From NCBI GenBank assembly GCA_937921485.1, contig CAKZSV010000060.1:1-36084 (forward strand): DNA of 36,084 nt, in the 5' to 3' direction. The stretch comes from an uncultured bacterium (lineage in GTDB: Bacteria; Spirochaetota; UBA4802; JAGODF01). Shown piece after piece: positions 8,849 through 16,446 of the stretch. The position numbers and the translations under genes are program-made. The notes beneath the pieces were generated by a model. That model ran no database searches. It was not told where the DNA came from and was given only the letters and a program-made list of their open reading frames with translations. The first letter of the stretch is position 1. The number at the start of each line of letters is the position of its first letter.

Positions 8849-9229
8849 TCAGCATGTGAGCGCGATAATTGAAATAATAAACAGAATCGCGATACCAAGA
8901 ATCATGCTCGCGCGCCGTATTGTTCGCGCTTTGCGGTTTTCGTGAAGAAAGCGAATTCCTTTTTCTGTGAACGGGTATGCCCCGTAATAATATACTGCCT
9001 GATAGTCACCAAAATACGTTTTAACATCAAACGCATCTGCTCGCAAAAATCCCGTGTCGATGAGTTCAATAATGTCAAGCATGCCGTTTTCAGCACTATA
9101 TCCCATCGAAATGCTTTTCTGCGCTGCCCAGACAGTATAGAGCATATGCAGCTCTTCAAGCTTTTTTATGTACGATTTTCGCTGTTTTTTCCAAACGTTT
9201 ATTTCATGTTTATATATGGATTTTTTCAT
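8849..9229 (-). CDS. Small tail-anchored protein of unknown function
   Basis: 126 residues, not recognised. The N-terminus is very basic and helical (MKKSIYKHEINVWKKQRKSY). The middle has aromatic patches (DYQAVYYYGAYPF). Residues ~107-125 form a single hydrophobic helix ending at a terminal Cys, preceded by Arg/Lys, which fits a C-terminal membrane anchor with the body in the cytoplasm. No strong ribosome site precedes the ATG. It is the first gene of a likely two-gene unit with the TPR lipoprotein. Confidence 0.6.
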   Translation of the reverse strand: MKKSIYKHEINVWKKQRKSYIKKLEELHMLYTVWAAQKSISMGYSAENGMLDIIELIDTGFLRADAFDVKTYFGDYQAVYYYGAYPFTEKGIRFLHENRKARTIRRASMILGIAILFIISIIALTC

Positions 9230-9406
9230 TGTATTTCAAACTCATGTTACAATTATTGAGCAATCGAAGGTCAGCATACCATTATCTGCTATCGCGTCAA
9301 GGATGAAATAATGCCGTAAAGGAACTGCGTTCTCCGCTGGCAGGCACGCACAAGCTGGATTGCTTGCAAACTGGAATAAATGATGTTTTCCCCGCGTGAA
9401 TTTTTC

Positions 9407-9434
9407 TTTACTCCCTGAAACGGGCTGATATATT
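9407..9434 (+). promoter_or_regulatory. Candidate promoter for the thioesterase/aminotransferase pair
   Basis: TTTACT at 9407-9412, 16-base spacer, TATATT at 9429-9434 preceded by TGA (extended -10-like). The start codon is at 9462 with GGAG at 9452-9455. The rest of the 232-base divergent gap shows nothing else clear. Confidence 0.4.
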
Positions 9435-9461
9435 TGGCGCATCTGCCGCACGGAGATATAC

Positions 9462-9857
9462 ATGGCGCTGAGCATTATGACGCATACCCACATAAACCTC
9501 GAACTCTGTGGCATTCCACGTGAACTCTCACCAGGGCGCGCCGTTGTCGCATTAACCACTCTCGATTACATGGCGGTCGATGAAAAAGGCCTTGTGCATG
9601 GAGGTTTTGTATTCGGCCTTGCAGACCATGCTGCCATGCTCGCTGTCAATCATCCCAATGTGGTGCTCGCGAGCGCGGATGTCCGATTCAACCTTCCTGT
9701 ACAACCGAACGAAGAGCTCATCGCTTACGCCAGTGTAATTGAAGAAAAAGGAAGGAAGCGCTCGGTTCATGTCGATGTGAAGCGAAATAATGAAACAGTA
9801 TTATCAGGAACATTCCTGTGCGCGGTGCTCGACACACATGTACTCGATAAACAATGA
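9462..9857 (+). CDS. Hotdog-fold thioesterase family protein
   Basis: 131 residues from ATG 9462, with GGAG at 9452-9455 supporting this start. A single hotdog domain of the PaaI/YdiI-like kind: HGGFVFGLADHAA at 46-58 (His46-Gly-Gly and Asp55 in the usual active-site region), followed by SADVRFNLPV and the long C-terminal strands. Family members hydrolyse acyl-CoA thioesters in the cytoplasm; the substrate cannot be read from sequence. The stop TGA (9855-9857) overlaps the next gene's ATG (9854), so it is coupled to an aminotransferase of the branched-chain type. Disposal of an acyl-CoA linked to branched-chain amino acid turnover is possible but is inference. Confidence 0.8.
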   Translation: MALSIMTHTHINLELCGIPRELSPGRAVVALTTLDYMAVDEKGLVHGGFVFGLADHAAMLAVNHPNVVLASADVRFNLPVQPNEELIAYASVIEEKGRKRSVHVDVKRNNETVLSGTFLCAVLDTHVLDKQ

Positions 9858-10774
9858 GGAAATATGTCGATATGAAAGCATGGCATGATGGAAAAATCGT
9901 CGATGAGCGTGATATTACCGTATCGCCGCTTTCCCATTCTTTTTCAAGAGGGACTGCCATTTTTGAAGTGTTAGAGCTGGTTGAATCGCATAGAGGTCCT
10001 GCAATTTTCGGACTTGGTGAACACATTGAAAGGCTGTATTGCTCTGCAGAATTGTTATTCATGCCCCTTCAGAAAAAAATTGCCCCCGAAGCGCTTTCAG
10101 ATGCGGTGTGCGCAATTGTCCGCGCGAATAATCTTTCGCGTGGCATAATAAAGATTTTCGCATACTATCCGAAATTAGAATATTCATGCCTGCCATCTGA
10201 TACAACCATATCAGTGGCGATTTTTTGCGCATCGTTTTATTCATCGGAAAACGATAAGCATGTCTTCACCGCGCATATCTCTCAATTCAGAAAAAACCAT
10301 CCCGAATGCGTGCCGGTTCACGCGAAAGCCGCAGGATTTTACGTCAACTCCTATCTGGCGCTGATGGAAGCACGCATGCAGGGATTCGACGAAGCAATTC
10401 TTCTGGACACTATGGGCTATGTCGCAGAGGGCGCAACATCGAATATCTTCATTGTCAAAAACAGCGTTCTTGTAACTCCCACGCTGCGCTCCATCTTACC
10501 AGGCATCACGCGCAGGTTTATCCTTGAGATTGCGTCAGGTTTTATGGAATGCCGCGAAATGGATATCACACGCGAAGAACTTCTTGCCGCCGATGAAGTT
10601 TTCTTCTCAAACAGCGTGGAACGCATCATGCCGGTATGCAAAATTGGTGACCGCGAAATGAACATCGCCGCTCCCGGCCCCGGTACGCTAAAAATAATGA
10701 ATGCGATAAATGATGTTATCGCAGGAAAGCACCAGGCTTATACGCGCTGGCTCACTCCGGCATCACATCGCTGA
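9854..10774 (+). CDS. Class IV aminotransferase, branched-chain aminotransferase-like
   Basis: 306 residues. PLP-dependent fold-type IV enzyme: N-terminal W.DGKIV...ITVSPLSHSFSRGTAIFEV, Schiff-base lysine K158 in HAKAAGFYVNSYLA, then GFDEAILLD, GYVAEGATSNIFIV and the LPGITR phosphate-binding segment. These match the BCAT/D-alanine aminotransferase/ADC-lyase family and most closely the branched-chain type (ilvE-like), which interconverts Leu/Ile/Val and their 2-oxo acids; specificity within the family is not certain. The ATG at 9854 overlaps the thioesterase stop; ATG 9872 (MKAWHDGK) would match the usual N-terminus better and is a real alternative. The 3' end overlaps the convergent symporter gene by 23 bases. 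Confidence 0.82.
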   Translation: MRKYVDMKAWHDGKIVDERDITVSPLSHSFSRGTAIFEVLELVESHRGPAIFGLGEHIERLYCSAELLFMPLQKKIAPEALSDAVCAIVRANNLSRGIIKIFAYYPKLEYSCLPSDTTISVAIFCASFYSSENDKHVFTAHISQFRKNHPECVPVHAKAAGFYVNSYLALMEARMQGFDEAILLDTMGYVAEGATSNIFIVKNSVLVTPTLRSILPGITRRFILEIASGFMECREMDITREELLAADEVFFSNSVERIMPVCKIGDREMNIAAPGPGTLKIMNAINDVIAGKHQAYTRWLTPASHR

Positions 10775-12110
10775 TGCCGCCATCCACAAGATAGCGCCGC
10801 ATTTCCCGTGCGACAACTCCGCTTAAAAGCAGAAGCGCCACAAGATTCGGTATTGCCATCACCATGTTCATCATATCTGCAAGGTCCCAGACCATCTGAG
10901 GCAGCACGATGGAGCCAGCGAAGGAAGCCAATACCCACAATATCCTGTAGGGGATAATTGATTTCTTTCCGAAGAGATATTCCACGGCGCGCTCTCCGTA
11001 GTACGACCACCCGAGAATCGTTGAAAACACAAATGAGAATAGCGCAACTGTCAGCACGACCGGACCTACGTGCGGAATTTCTGTAAAAGCCCGTTTCGTA
11101 AGCAGGGTCCCTTCAATTGCGCCGAAATCCTCCGGATGCAGCATGATGCTGCTGACCAACACCACCCCCGTAAGCGCACAGACTACCACAGTATCCCAGA
11201 ATGTGCCCGTGGCCGACACCAGCGCCTGGCGCACCGGATTTGCAGTTCGCGCCGCCGCGGCTACAATCGGAGCAGAACCAAGCCCCGCTTCGTTTGAAAA
11301 AAGTCCACGCGCGATGCCGTAGCGAGCGGCCATCATAACCATTGAACCCGCGAAACCTCCTCCTGCCGCCTGAGAGGTAAATGCTGATTTTACAATAAGC
11401 GATAACGCTGGTATTAGCGCGCTTCGATTGAAATATAAAATAATGCCGCAGCCGATAATATAAAAAATCGCCATAAAGGGCACAATTCCCTCGCATACGC
11501 GCGCAATCCATTTTACGCCTCCAAGGATGACAACTCCGACGATTACTGCAATGATAATGCCTGTAACAAATGTTGGAATACCGAAAGTTGAGTGCGCCAT
11601 CTTCGAGATGGAATTTGCCTGCACCATATTGCCAATGCCAAGCCCCGTCACCGCGGTGCAGACGCAGAAAATGCCCGCAAGCCATTTCTGTCCCAAACCT
11701 TTTTCCAGAGCATACATCGGCCCGCCCAGCATTGTTCCATCCGATGTTTTAACGCGGTACTTCACCGCAAGCACCGCTTCGGCAAACTTTGTGGCGAAGC
11801 CAAAGATGCCGGTAAGCCAGCACCAGAAAACTGCACCCGGACCGCCAAGTGCCACTGCAGTCCCCACGCCGACAATATTGCCGGTGCCGATGGTCGCCGC
11901 AAGGGCGGTTGCAAGCGCCCCGAAATGGCTCACATCGCCGCTGCCGGCACTGTCCTTCGTAAATGAAAGCCGAATGGCAAGCGGCAGGTATCGCTGAACA
12001 ACTTTCAATCGTATGGTGAGATACACGTGCGTACCCATGAGAACCACCAGCATCGGTGGCCCCCAGAGATAGCCGTTGCACCATTTGATGATCGCATGAA
12101 GTGTTTCCAT
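10752..12110 (-). CDS. Sodium:alanine symporter family (AGCS) amino-acid carrier
   Basis: 452 residues, about 10-11 hydrophobic helices, normal length for the family. Diagnostic segments are GTGNIVGVGTAVALGGPGAVFW near residue 95, LGGPMYALEKGL, and the highly conserved RGLFSNEAGLGSAP near the middle. AGCS carriers import alanine, glycine or related small amino acids with sodium across the inner membrane. A GAGG ribosome site lies 5 bases before the ATG. Reading the minus strand, TTGACA (12157-12152) is followed by only a poor -10. Its end overlaps the aminotransferase tail-to-tail, so the two are not an operon although both handle amino acids. Confidence 0.9.
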   Translation of the reverse strand: METLHAIIKWCNGYLWGPPMLVVLMGTHVYLTIRLKVVQRYLPLAIRLSFTKDSAGSGDVSHFGALATALAATIGTGNIVGVGTAVALGGPGAVFWCWLTGIFGFATKFAEAVLAVKYRVKTSDGTMLGGPMYALEKGLGQKWLAGIFCVCTAVTGLGIGNMVQANSISKMAHSTFGIPTFVTGIIIAVIVGVVILGGVKWIARVCEGIVPFMAIFYIIGCGIILYFNRSALIPALSLIVKSAFTSQAAGGGFAGSMVMMAARYGIARGLFSNEAGLGSAPIVAAAARTANPVRQALVSATGTFWDTVVVCALTGVVLVSSIMLHPEDFGAIEGTLLTKRAFTEIPHVGPVVLTVALFSFVFSTILGWSYYGERAVEYLFGKKSIIPYRILWVLASFAGSIVLPQMVWDLADMMNMVMAIPNLVALLLLSGVVAREMRRYLVDGGISDVMPE

Positions 12111-12195
12111 TATAACCTCGTTTTTTCATTTTTTTAATGCATATTGACGACTGTCAAGAGAAAACAAAGGCATCAGATATATTCAGTTTTTATTA

Positions 12196-12223
12196 TTGAC
12201 AATAATGAGTAGTACCTTATAGA
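12196..12223 (+). promoter_or_regulatory. Sigma-70 promoter of the DUF4160/DUF2442 pair
   Basis: TTGACA at 12196-12201, 16-base spacer, TATAGA at 12218-12223. Predicted transcription start is near 12230, immediately followed by AAAGGAG (12225-12231), which cannot serve the ATG at 12233 because it is only 1 base away. Confidence 0.6.
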
Positions 12224-12242
12224 CAAAGGAGCATGCAATTGC

Positions 12243-12290
12243 ATGATAGGAATTTCCTTGGTTATTTCATATTCAGGTATGATACGTTGA
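12243..12290 (+). CDS. Possible 15-residue leader ORF
   Basis: ATG at 12243 lies 11 bases after AAAGGAG (12225-12231). The frame encodes 15 residues and stops at TGA 12288-12290, which overlaps the TTG start (12287-12289) proposed for the next gene as TTGA. Such an arrangement would couple translation of the downstream protein to the mini-ORF. The peptide has no recognisable feature and this could be chance. Confidence 0.25.
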   Translation: MIGISLVISYSGMIR

Positions 12291-12526
12291 GTCCAACAGT
12301 ATTTCGGGCAAAAAATTATCGTTTCTTTTTCTTCTCAAGAGAAGAATCACGAATGCATATTCATGTGAATTCTACTGAGGGAGAATCAAAATTCTGGATG
12401 GAGCCGGATATTGAGATCGCATACAATAAAGGATTATCGATGAAGGCTTTAAACGAAGCATATGCACTAATAAAGGAGCACGAGGATGAAATCAGAAAAT
12501 GCTGGAAAGAACACTTCGGCAGTTGA
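12287..12526 (+). CDS. DUF4160-family protein (putative toxin-antitoxin-like partner)
   Basis: 79 residues from TTG 12287, which gives the N-terminus SPTVFRAKNYRFFFFS typical of DUF4160 proteins. ATG 12233 in the same frame would add 18 residues but has a ribosome site only 1 base away. The domain shows RFFFFSREE, the HIHV motif and KFWMEPDIEIAYNKG, then a C-terminal helix with E..IRKCWKEHFG. Biochemical function is unknown. DUF4160 proteins are very often encoded next to DUF2442 proteins, as here, and the pair has the size and layout of a toxin-antitoxin module, which is inference. The 3' end overlaps the start of the DUF2442 gene by 41 bases. Confidence 0.8.
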   Translation: MSPTVFRAKNYRFFFFSREESRMHIHVNSTEGESKFWMEPDIEIAYNKGLSMKALNEAYALIKEHEDEIRKCWKEHFGS

Positions 12527-12761
12527 AATAACAAACATATCCCAACACGGCATATGGATCTTTGTTCATGATAAAGAATTTTTCATGCCGTTTGATGCAT
12601 TCCCATGGTTCAAAGATGCTCCAATAGGGAAAATATTAAACGTAGAGTTGCATTCGGATACCCATTTATACTGGCCGGAACTTGATATTGATCTTGATAC
12701 AAAACAAATCCAGCATCCTGAAAATTATCCACTTATGAGTAACACAAAAAGCGGTTTTTAA
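12486..12761 (+). CDS. DUF2442-family protein (partner of DUF4160)
   Basis: 91 residues; AAAGGAG at 12472-12478 lies 7 bases before the ATG. The DUF2442 core is clear: EITNISQHGIWIFV, EFFMPFDAFPWFKDAPIGKILNV split by a short loop, HLYWPELDIDL, then QHPENYPL. Family members are small and of unknown mechanism; some resemble nucleic-acid-binding partners of toxins. Gene overlap with the DUF4160 partner implies coupled translation and roughly equal production. No further gene belongs to the unit: a separate promoter follows at 12782. Confidence 0.85.
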   Translation: MKSENAGKNTSAVEITNISQHGIWIFVHDKEFFMPFDAFPWFKDAPIGKILNVELHSDTHLYWPELDIDLDTKQIQHPENYPLMSNTKSGF

Positions 12762-12781
12762 AGGTATCCATAAAAATAACA

Positions 12782-12809
12782 TTGACAAAAAATTGATACG
12801 CCATAGAAA
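12782..12809 (+). promoter_or_regulatory. Sigma-70 promoter of the Liv-type binding protein
   Basis: TTGACA at 12782-12787, 16-base spacer, TAGAAA at 12804-12809. It overlaps an upstream in-frame start-like codon (12793), which argues that translation begins at 12841 instead. Confidence 0.5.
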
Positions 12810-12840
12810 CTTAAAAAAAAATTCCGGAGGTAAAAATCCA

Positions 12841-13995
12841 ATGTTTCTAAAGAAATGTCTTATCACCGCTATTTCCTTTTCTATTGCCGCCTTTGCCGTA
12901 AACTGCAAAGGAGGCGGTTCCGATACTATCAAAGTCGGAGCCCTTTTTGCAGTCACCGGGCCCGCGTCCTTCCTTGGCGCACCCGAAAAGAAAACCGTTG
13001 AAATGTTCGTGGAAGAACTCAACGCGAAAGGAGGCGTTGCAGGCAAAAAAGTAGAACTCATCGTGAAGGATACCGCTGGCAACCCCGATAAAGCAATATC
13101 TTTTGCAAAACAGCTAATTGAGGAGAACAATGTGTTTGCAATCATTGGGCCTTCCACAAGCGGCGAGTCGCTACAGATTAAGGAACTCTGTGAAAAATCG
13201 AAAGTTATACTAATCTCGTGCGCAGCGGCAGAAAAAATCGTCGATCCGGTGGCAAAATACGTGTTCAATACTCCCCAGAAGGACCGTCACGCAGTCGCAA
13301 GGATTTTCGGCGTAATGAAGAATCTCGGCATAAACCGCATCGGCGTCATCGCGGCTAACACCGGATTCGGCAAAGCGGGAAAAGAACAGCTCGAGAAACT
13401 TGCTCCAGGCGCCGGCATTCAAATTACAATCAGCGAAGTATACGATAAGGATGCCACCGACCTATCGGGAGTGCTGACAAAAGTCAAAGGCAAAAACGTG
13501 CAGGCGCTGGTAAACTGGTCGATTGAACCCATCCAGGCGATTGTTGCGAAAAACATGAAACAGATAGGCCTCGATATTCCTCTTTTCCAGAGCCATGGAT
13601 TCGGAAATGTAAAATACGCACAGGCGGCCGGAAAAGCGGGGGAAGGAATTATTTTCCCTGCTGGAAGGCTTCTCATTGCCGATCAGCTTCCCGACAATCA
13701 TCCCCAGAAAACGCTGCTTGTGCAGTACAAGAATGCGTATGAATCCCGCTTCAAAGAAGATGTGAGCACGTTCGGCGGCCATGCGTACGATGCAATTCTT
13801 CTTCTGACGAAAGCGATTGAAAAAGCCGGCGTTGTGGACAAAGAAAAAGTCCGCGACGCAATGGAAACCATGACCGGTCTTGTGGGAACTGCAGGCGTTT
13901 TCAACTATTCACCCACCAATCATAACGGCCTGGATGAAAATGCGTTTGAAATTCTCACGGTAAAGGACGGAAAGTTCGCGCTGTATCGGAAATAA
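12841..13995 (+). CDS. Branched-chain amino-acid ABC transporter substrate-binding lipoprotein
   Basis: 384 residues from ATG 12841, with CGGAGGTAA at 12825-12832. The signal peptide ends AVNC, an acceptable lipobox, with Cys22 lipidated and a flexible KGGGSD linker. The body is a two-lobed periplasmic binding protein of the Leu/Ile/Val (LivJ/LivK, Peripla_BP_6) type: IKVGALFAVTGPASFLG, LNAKGGVAGKKVELIVKDTAGNPDKA, AIIGPSTSGES, and a C-terminal AYDAILLLTKAIEKAG. Ligands in this family include branched-chain amino acids, amides and aromatic acids. No permease or ATPase gene is next to it, so it must use a transporter encoded elsewhere or have a sensory role. A long hairpin follows the stop. Confidence 0.88.
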   Translation: MFLKKCLITAISFSIAAFAVNCKGGGSDTIKVGALFAVTGPASFLGAPEKKTVEMFVEELNAKGGVAGKKVELIVKDTAGNPDKAISFAKQLIEENNVFAIIGPSTSGESLQIKELCEKSKVILISCAAAEKIVDPVAKYVFNTPQKDRHAVARIFGVMKNLGINRIGVIAANTGFGKAGKEQLEKLAPGAGIQITISEVYDKDATDLSGVLTKVKGKNVQALVNWSIEPIQAIVAKNMKQIGLDIPLFQSHGFGNVKYAQAAGKAGEGIIFPAGRLLIADQLPDNHPQKTLLVQYKNAYESRFKEDVSTFGGHAYDAILLLTKAIEKAGVVDKEKVRDAMETMTGLVGTAGVFNYSPTNHNGLDENAFEILTVKDGKFALYRK

Positions 13996-14021
13996 AACCA
14001 GAAATAGAGCAATCAAACGTG

Positions 14022-14050
14022 TGCGGCGACGCGATATTCGCGTCGCCGCA
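14022..14050. terminator. Perfect 12-bp hairpin between convergent genes
   Basis: TGCGGCGACGCG (14022-14033), loop ATATT, CGCGTCGCCGCA (14039-14050). It sits in the 76-base gap between the binding-protein stop and the convergent lipoprotein stop, so it probably ends both transcripts, although neither side has a long T-run. Confidence 0.65.
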
Positions 14051-14071
14051 ATACATTTTCAATTATGCCGA

Positions 14072-14926
14072 CTAATGCATATCTCCGGCAGGGCCGGCAA
14101 GCGCCCTCACCCGCGAAATCCAGCTATTGCGGATGCTTCTCCAGTTTGGAACCTGCGCACTGTATAATATCGATGTCTCAACCTCCAGCAGCAAAACCGC
14201 CAGTTCGGCAATAGTTGAAGCATTGCGTACTCTTTGCGCCCACACAGTTCTCAAGGTATTGAGCCATTGTGGCGATTGCGCCGACACAAGAATTTCCTGC
14301 TCAAATTCGAGAAGAAGAAATTTCAGTCTCACAATATCGTTCCCCGATCCTCTTACCTCGGCAATCCACGATGGCCGACGAGATCGCCATTGCGGTGTCT
14401 GCGCATGATAGTAAATGCTCGACTCAAGTTCGATAAGCAATTGCCCAAATGAGTCGGTTGATGCTTCTTCTTCCGGCGTATCGCCGATGAGAGTTCGAAC
14501 CCCGGCGAGCCATTCTTCCCTGCTCCCCCGCCATGACGCAAACTGAGCATTGAAGGCTACAGAATTTTCCAGTTCAACTACCAGCCTTGCCAGCTGTGAA
14601 ACTGATGAGGCGCTTTTCGTTTGTGCACGCCACGCATTCCTTCGCGGGAGCCATTGCGATCTGAAAGCAGAGGGAGAAATTTCCGTTTCAAACTCCACCA
14701 CAAGCTTTGCGAGCCTTCCCACGCTCACCCCGCTTGAGCGCGCATCATCAATCCAATCAAGCCTGCGCTCCGACCACCGTTCAGATAGAAACTGCGGAAG
14801 GAGGCTGTTTTCAAGCTGTATGATGTATTTCCCGAGTTCCTGGGGGTTGCCGGTTTCTCTTCTATGCGCGGATTGACACGAAAAGAGTACTGCAAGAAGT
14901 GTAAAGATTATTCCTTTTTTGAACAT
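14072..14926 (-). CDS. Lipoprotein of six tandem W-x6-W repeats, unknown function
   Basis: 284 residues from the ATG at 14926, chosen because GAGGG precedes it by 7-8 bases; the ATG at 14941 has no ribosome site. The signal peptide ends LFSC, lipidated Cys17. From residue 31 to the end the protein consists entirely of six units of 40-48 residues (starting near 31, 72, 112, 160, 201 and 242). Consensus: L-x2-L-(V/L)-(V/I/L)-E-(F/L)-E-x2-(I/L), then W-x3-R-x2-W at unit positions 21-28, followed by a basic turn and an S/N-rich linker. Unit 5 has one extra residue between the two Trp. Each unit is predicted to be a helical hairpin. I do not recognise the repeat. It sits 61 bases downstream of an N-formylglutamate amidohydrolase-like gene. 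Confidence 0.75.
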   Translation of the reverse strand: MFKKGIIFTLLAVLFSCQSAHRRETGNPQELGKYIIQLENSLLPQFLSERWSERRLDWIDDARSSGVSVGRLAKLVVEFETEISPSAFRSQWLPRRNAWRAQTKSASSVSQLARLVVELENSVAFNAQFASWRGSREEWLAGVRTLIGDTPEEEASTDSFGQLLIELESSIYYHAQTPQWRSRRPSWIAEVRGSGNDIVRLKFLLLEFEQEILVSAQSPQWLNTLRTVWAQRVRNASTIAELAVLLLEVETSILYSAQVPNWRSIRNSWISRVRALAGPAGDMH

Positions 14927-14987
14927 ATTGATTTCCCTCATAACGTCATTATTTACACATCAGCCGAATTACCCCGCGGCACGCGCA

Positions 14988-15827
14988 CTAAAAAAAGCGT
15001 TTCAAAAACAATTGAAGCGCCCGCGACACTCTTTGACGCAAATCATGTATTCTGCGTTCATCAACTTTCATTTCATTGAGATTGAGATATTCTTCCGTGA
15101 AATACAGCGCTCTCGAAAGCGAAAGCCGCATCATCGGGACATTCCCTGTTCCGAAGGTTTTCAAAAGGTTTCCTTTGAACATTGGCGCATTAAGCGTAAA
15201 GCGCTCCACGACGGTATCTTCCTCCCTGCGGAACTCCCGCGAGAGAATACGCAGGAATTCTTCAGCCATTTGCATCGGCGCAGTTTCAATCATCCCCTTC
15301 GCATTGTTCATAATGTTTTGCACTGAGATAAGCGGTCTGGGTTTTCCCGCATCTTCTGAAAATAAACCGCCCACCGACATCATTGTATGACATTCAATTA
15401 CAAAGCGCACCTCGCCGGTTGCCAGAACCTTTTTAATTGCATCATAAAACGGCAGATGATAACGTCGGATGAGCGCGGAGATGGCAATATCATCGGGAAA
15501 GTCGTCGCCTTCAAATATCTGCTTTCCCCTCGAGGTGGTTTTTTTTATTACCCCATCGGCCAAAGAAGGCGGCACGTCAGCGAAAGAACGATCCAGATCG
15601 ACGAAAAGCCGGGAAACCGACGCATGGAGGCAACCCAGAACCTCTTCGTTGAAATCGAATATCTGGTTAGCACAGGCATCTGACTCGTAGAAAATATCAA
15701 ACTTCGCCACACGAGGATAGTCCTCGAGTTCCTCCGGTATTATCGTCCCGCCGTGAGGTACGATGACAAGAATTGGCATTTTTTTCATAGTCGGTGCGTT
15801 TTCATATACTATCCGATCCCTTTTCAT
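14988..15827 (-). CDS. N-formylglutamate amidohydrolase family protein
   Basis: 279 residues from ATG 15827; TTG 15833 and ATG 15788 are alternatives and none has a clear ribosome site. The family's metal and substrate residues are visible: VPHGG near the N-terminus, LFVDLDRSFAD, and FVIECHTMMSVG. N-formylglutamate amidohydrolase removes formate from N-formyl-Glu in histidine degradation, and relatives hydrolyse other N-acyl amino acids. No hut genes lie nearby, so the substrate is open. C-terminal residues ~200-279 (EFLRILSREFRREEDTVV to the end) are long and helical. Transcribed away from the Lrp-type regulator at 15933, 105 bases away. Confidence 0.8.
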   Translation of the reverse strand: MKRDRIVYENAPTMKKMPILVIVPHGGTIIPEELEDYPRVAKFDIFYESDACANQIFDFNEEVLGCLHASVSRLFVDLDRSFADVPPSLADGVIKKTTSRGKQIFEGDDFPDDIAISALIRRYHLPFYDAIKKVLATGEVRFVIECHTMMSVGGLFSEDAGKPRPLISVQNIMNNAKGMIETAPMQMAEEFLRILSREFRREEDTVVERFTLNAPMFKGNLLKTFGTGNVPMMRLSLSRALYFTEEYLNLNEMKVDERRIHDLRQRVSRALQLFLKRFF

Positions 15828-15877
15828 CGTCAAACGAATTTTAAGGAGAATGTTTTTCGGATTTTAGAAAAATTCTG

Positions 15878-15906
15878 TTGACGCCTTGAAATATATTTCG
15901 TAAAGG
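15878..15906 (+). promoter_or_regulatory. Candidate promoter of the Lrp/AsnC regulator
   Basis: TTGACG at 15878-15883, 17-base spacer, TAAAGG at 15901-15906 (weak -10). The start codon follows at 15933 with AAGGA upstream. Confidence 0.4.
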
Positions 15907-15932
15907 CTTCTTGATCGGAAAAGGACGGAAAA

Positions 15933-16436
15933 ATGAAACCATACAACATAGACCAGTTCGGCATGGAGATTCTGGAAATACTATCCAAAAATTCCAAAAT
16001 TTCTCATGATGAGATCGCAAAACAGCTCAATTCTTCGGTCGAGAAAGTACGAAAAAGCATTTCCAGGCTCGAGAAGGATAAAATAATCCTGAAATACAAA
16101 ACCCAGATAAACTGGGAGCGGGTGAAGCACAACGAAGTTCGCGCGCTCATCGAAGTGAAGGTCACTCCGGAAAGAGGTGTCGGTTTCGATGCAATTGCCG
16201 AGCATATTTACCGCTATCCCGAAGTCTCTTCGGTGTATCTGCTTTCCGGCAGCTATGATCTTCTCGTACAGGTGGAAGGGCCGAGCTTGAAAGATGTTTC
16301 TCTGTTTGTTTCGGAGAAACTCGCTACAATAAAGAATGTGCAATCCACCGTTACTCACTTTCTTTTAAAAAAATATAAGGAAGACGGCGACATTTTGGTT
16401 GATAATATCGAAGCGAAAAGGCTTCCGATAACCTGA
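15933..16436 (+). CDS. Lrp/AsnC-family transcriptional regulator
   Basis: 167 residues. Residues ~8-55 form the winged helix-turn-helix (FGMEILEILSKNSKISHDEIAKQL, VRKSISRLEKDKII, read in pieces), and ~68-145 the RAM ligand-binding domain (RALIEVKV, VSSVYLLSGSYDLLVQVEG, V..TVTHFLLKKYKEDG). Lrp/AsnC proteins form octamers or dimers and respond to amino acids such as leucine, controlling amino acid and peptide metabolism. The divergent amidohydrolase gene is a plausible target because the two share a 105-base promoter gap, and the family is commonly autoregulated; both points are inference. The next gene follows after 10 bases. Confidence 0.9.
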   Translation: MKPYNIDQFGMEILEILSKNSKISHDEIAKQLNSSVEKVRKSISRLEKDKIILKYKTQINWERVKHNEVRALIEVKVTPERGVGFDAIAEHIYRYPEVSSVYLLSGSYDLLVQVEGPSLKDVSLFVSEKLATIKNVQSTVTHFLLKKYKEDGDILVDNIEAKRLPIT

Positions 16437-16446
16437 GTGAAAATCA

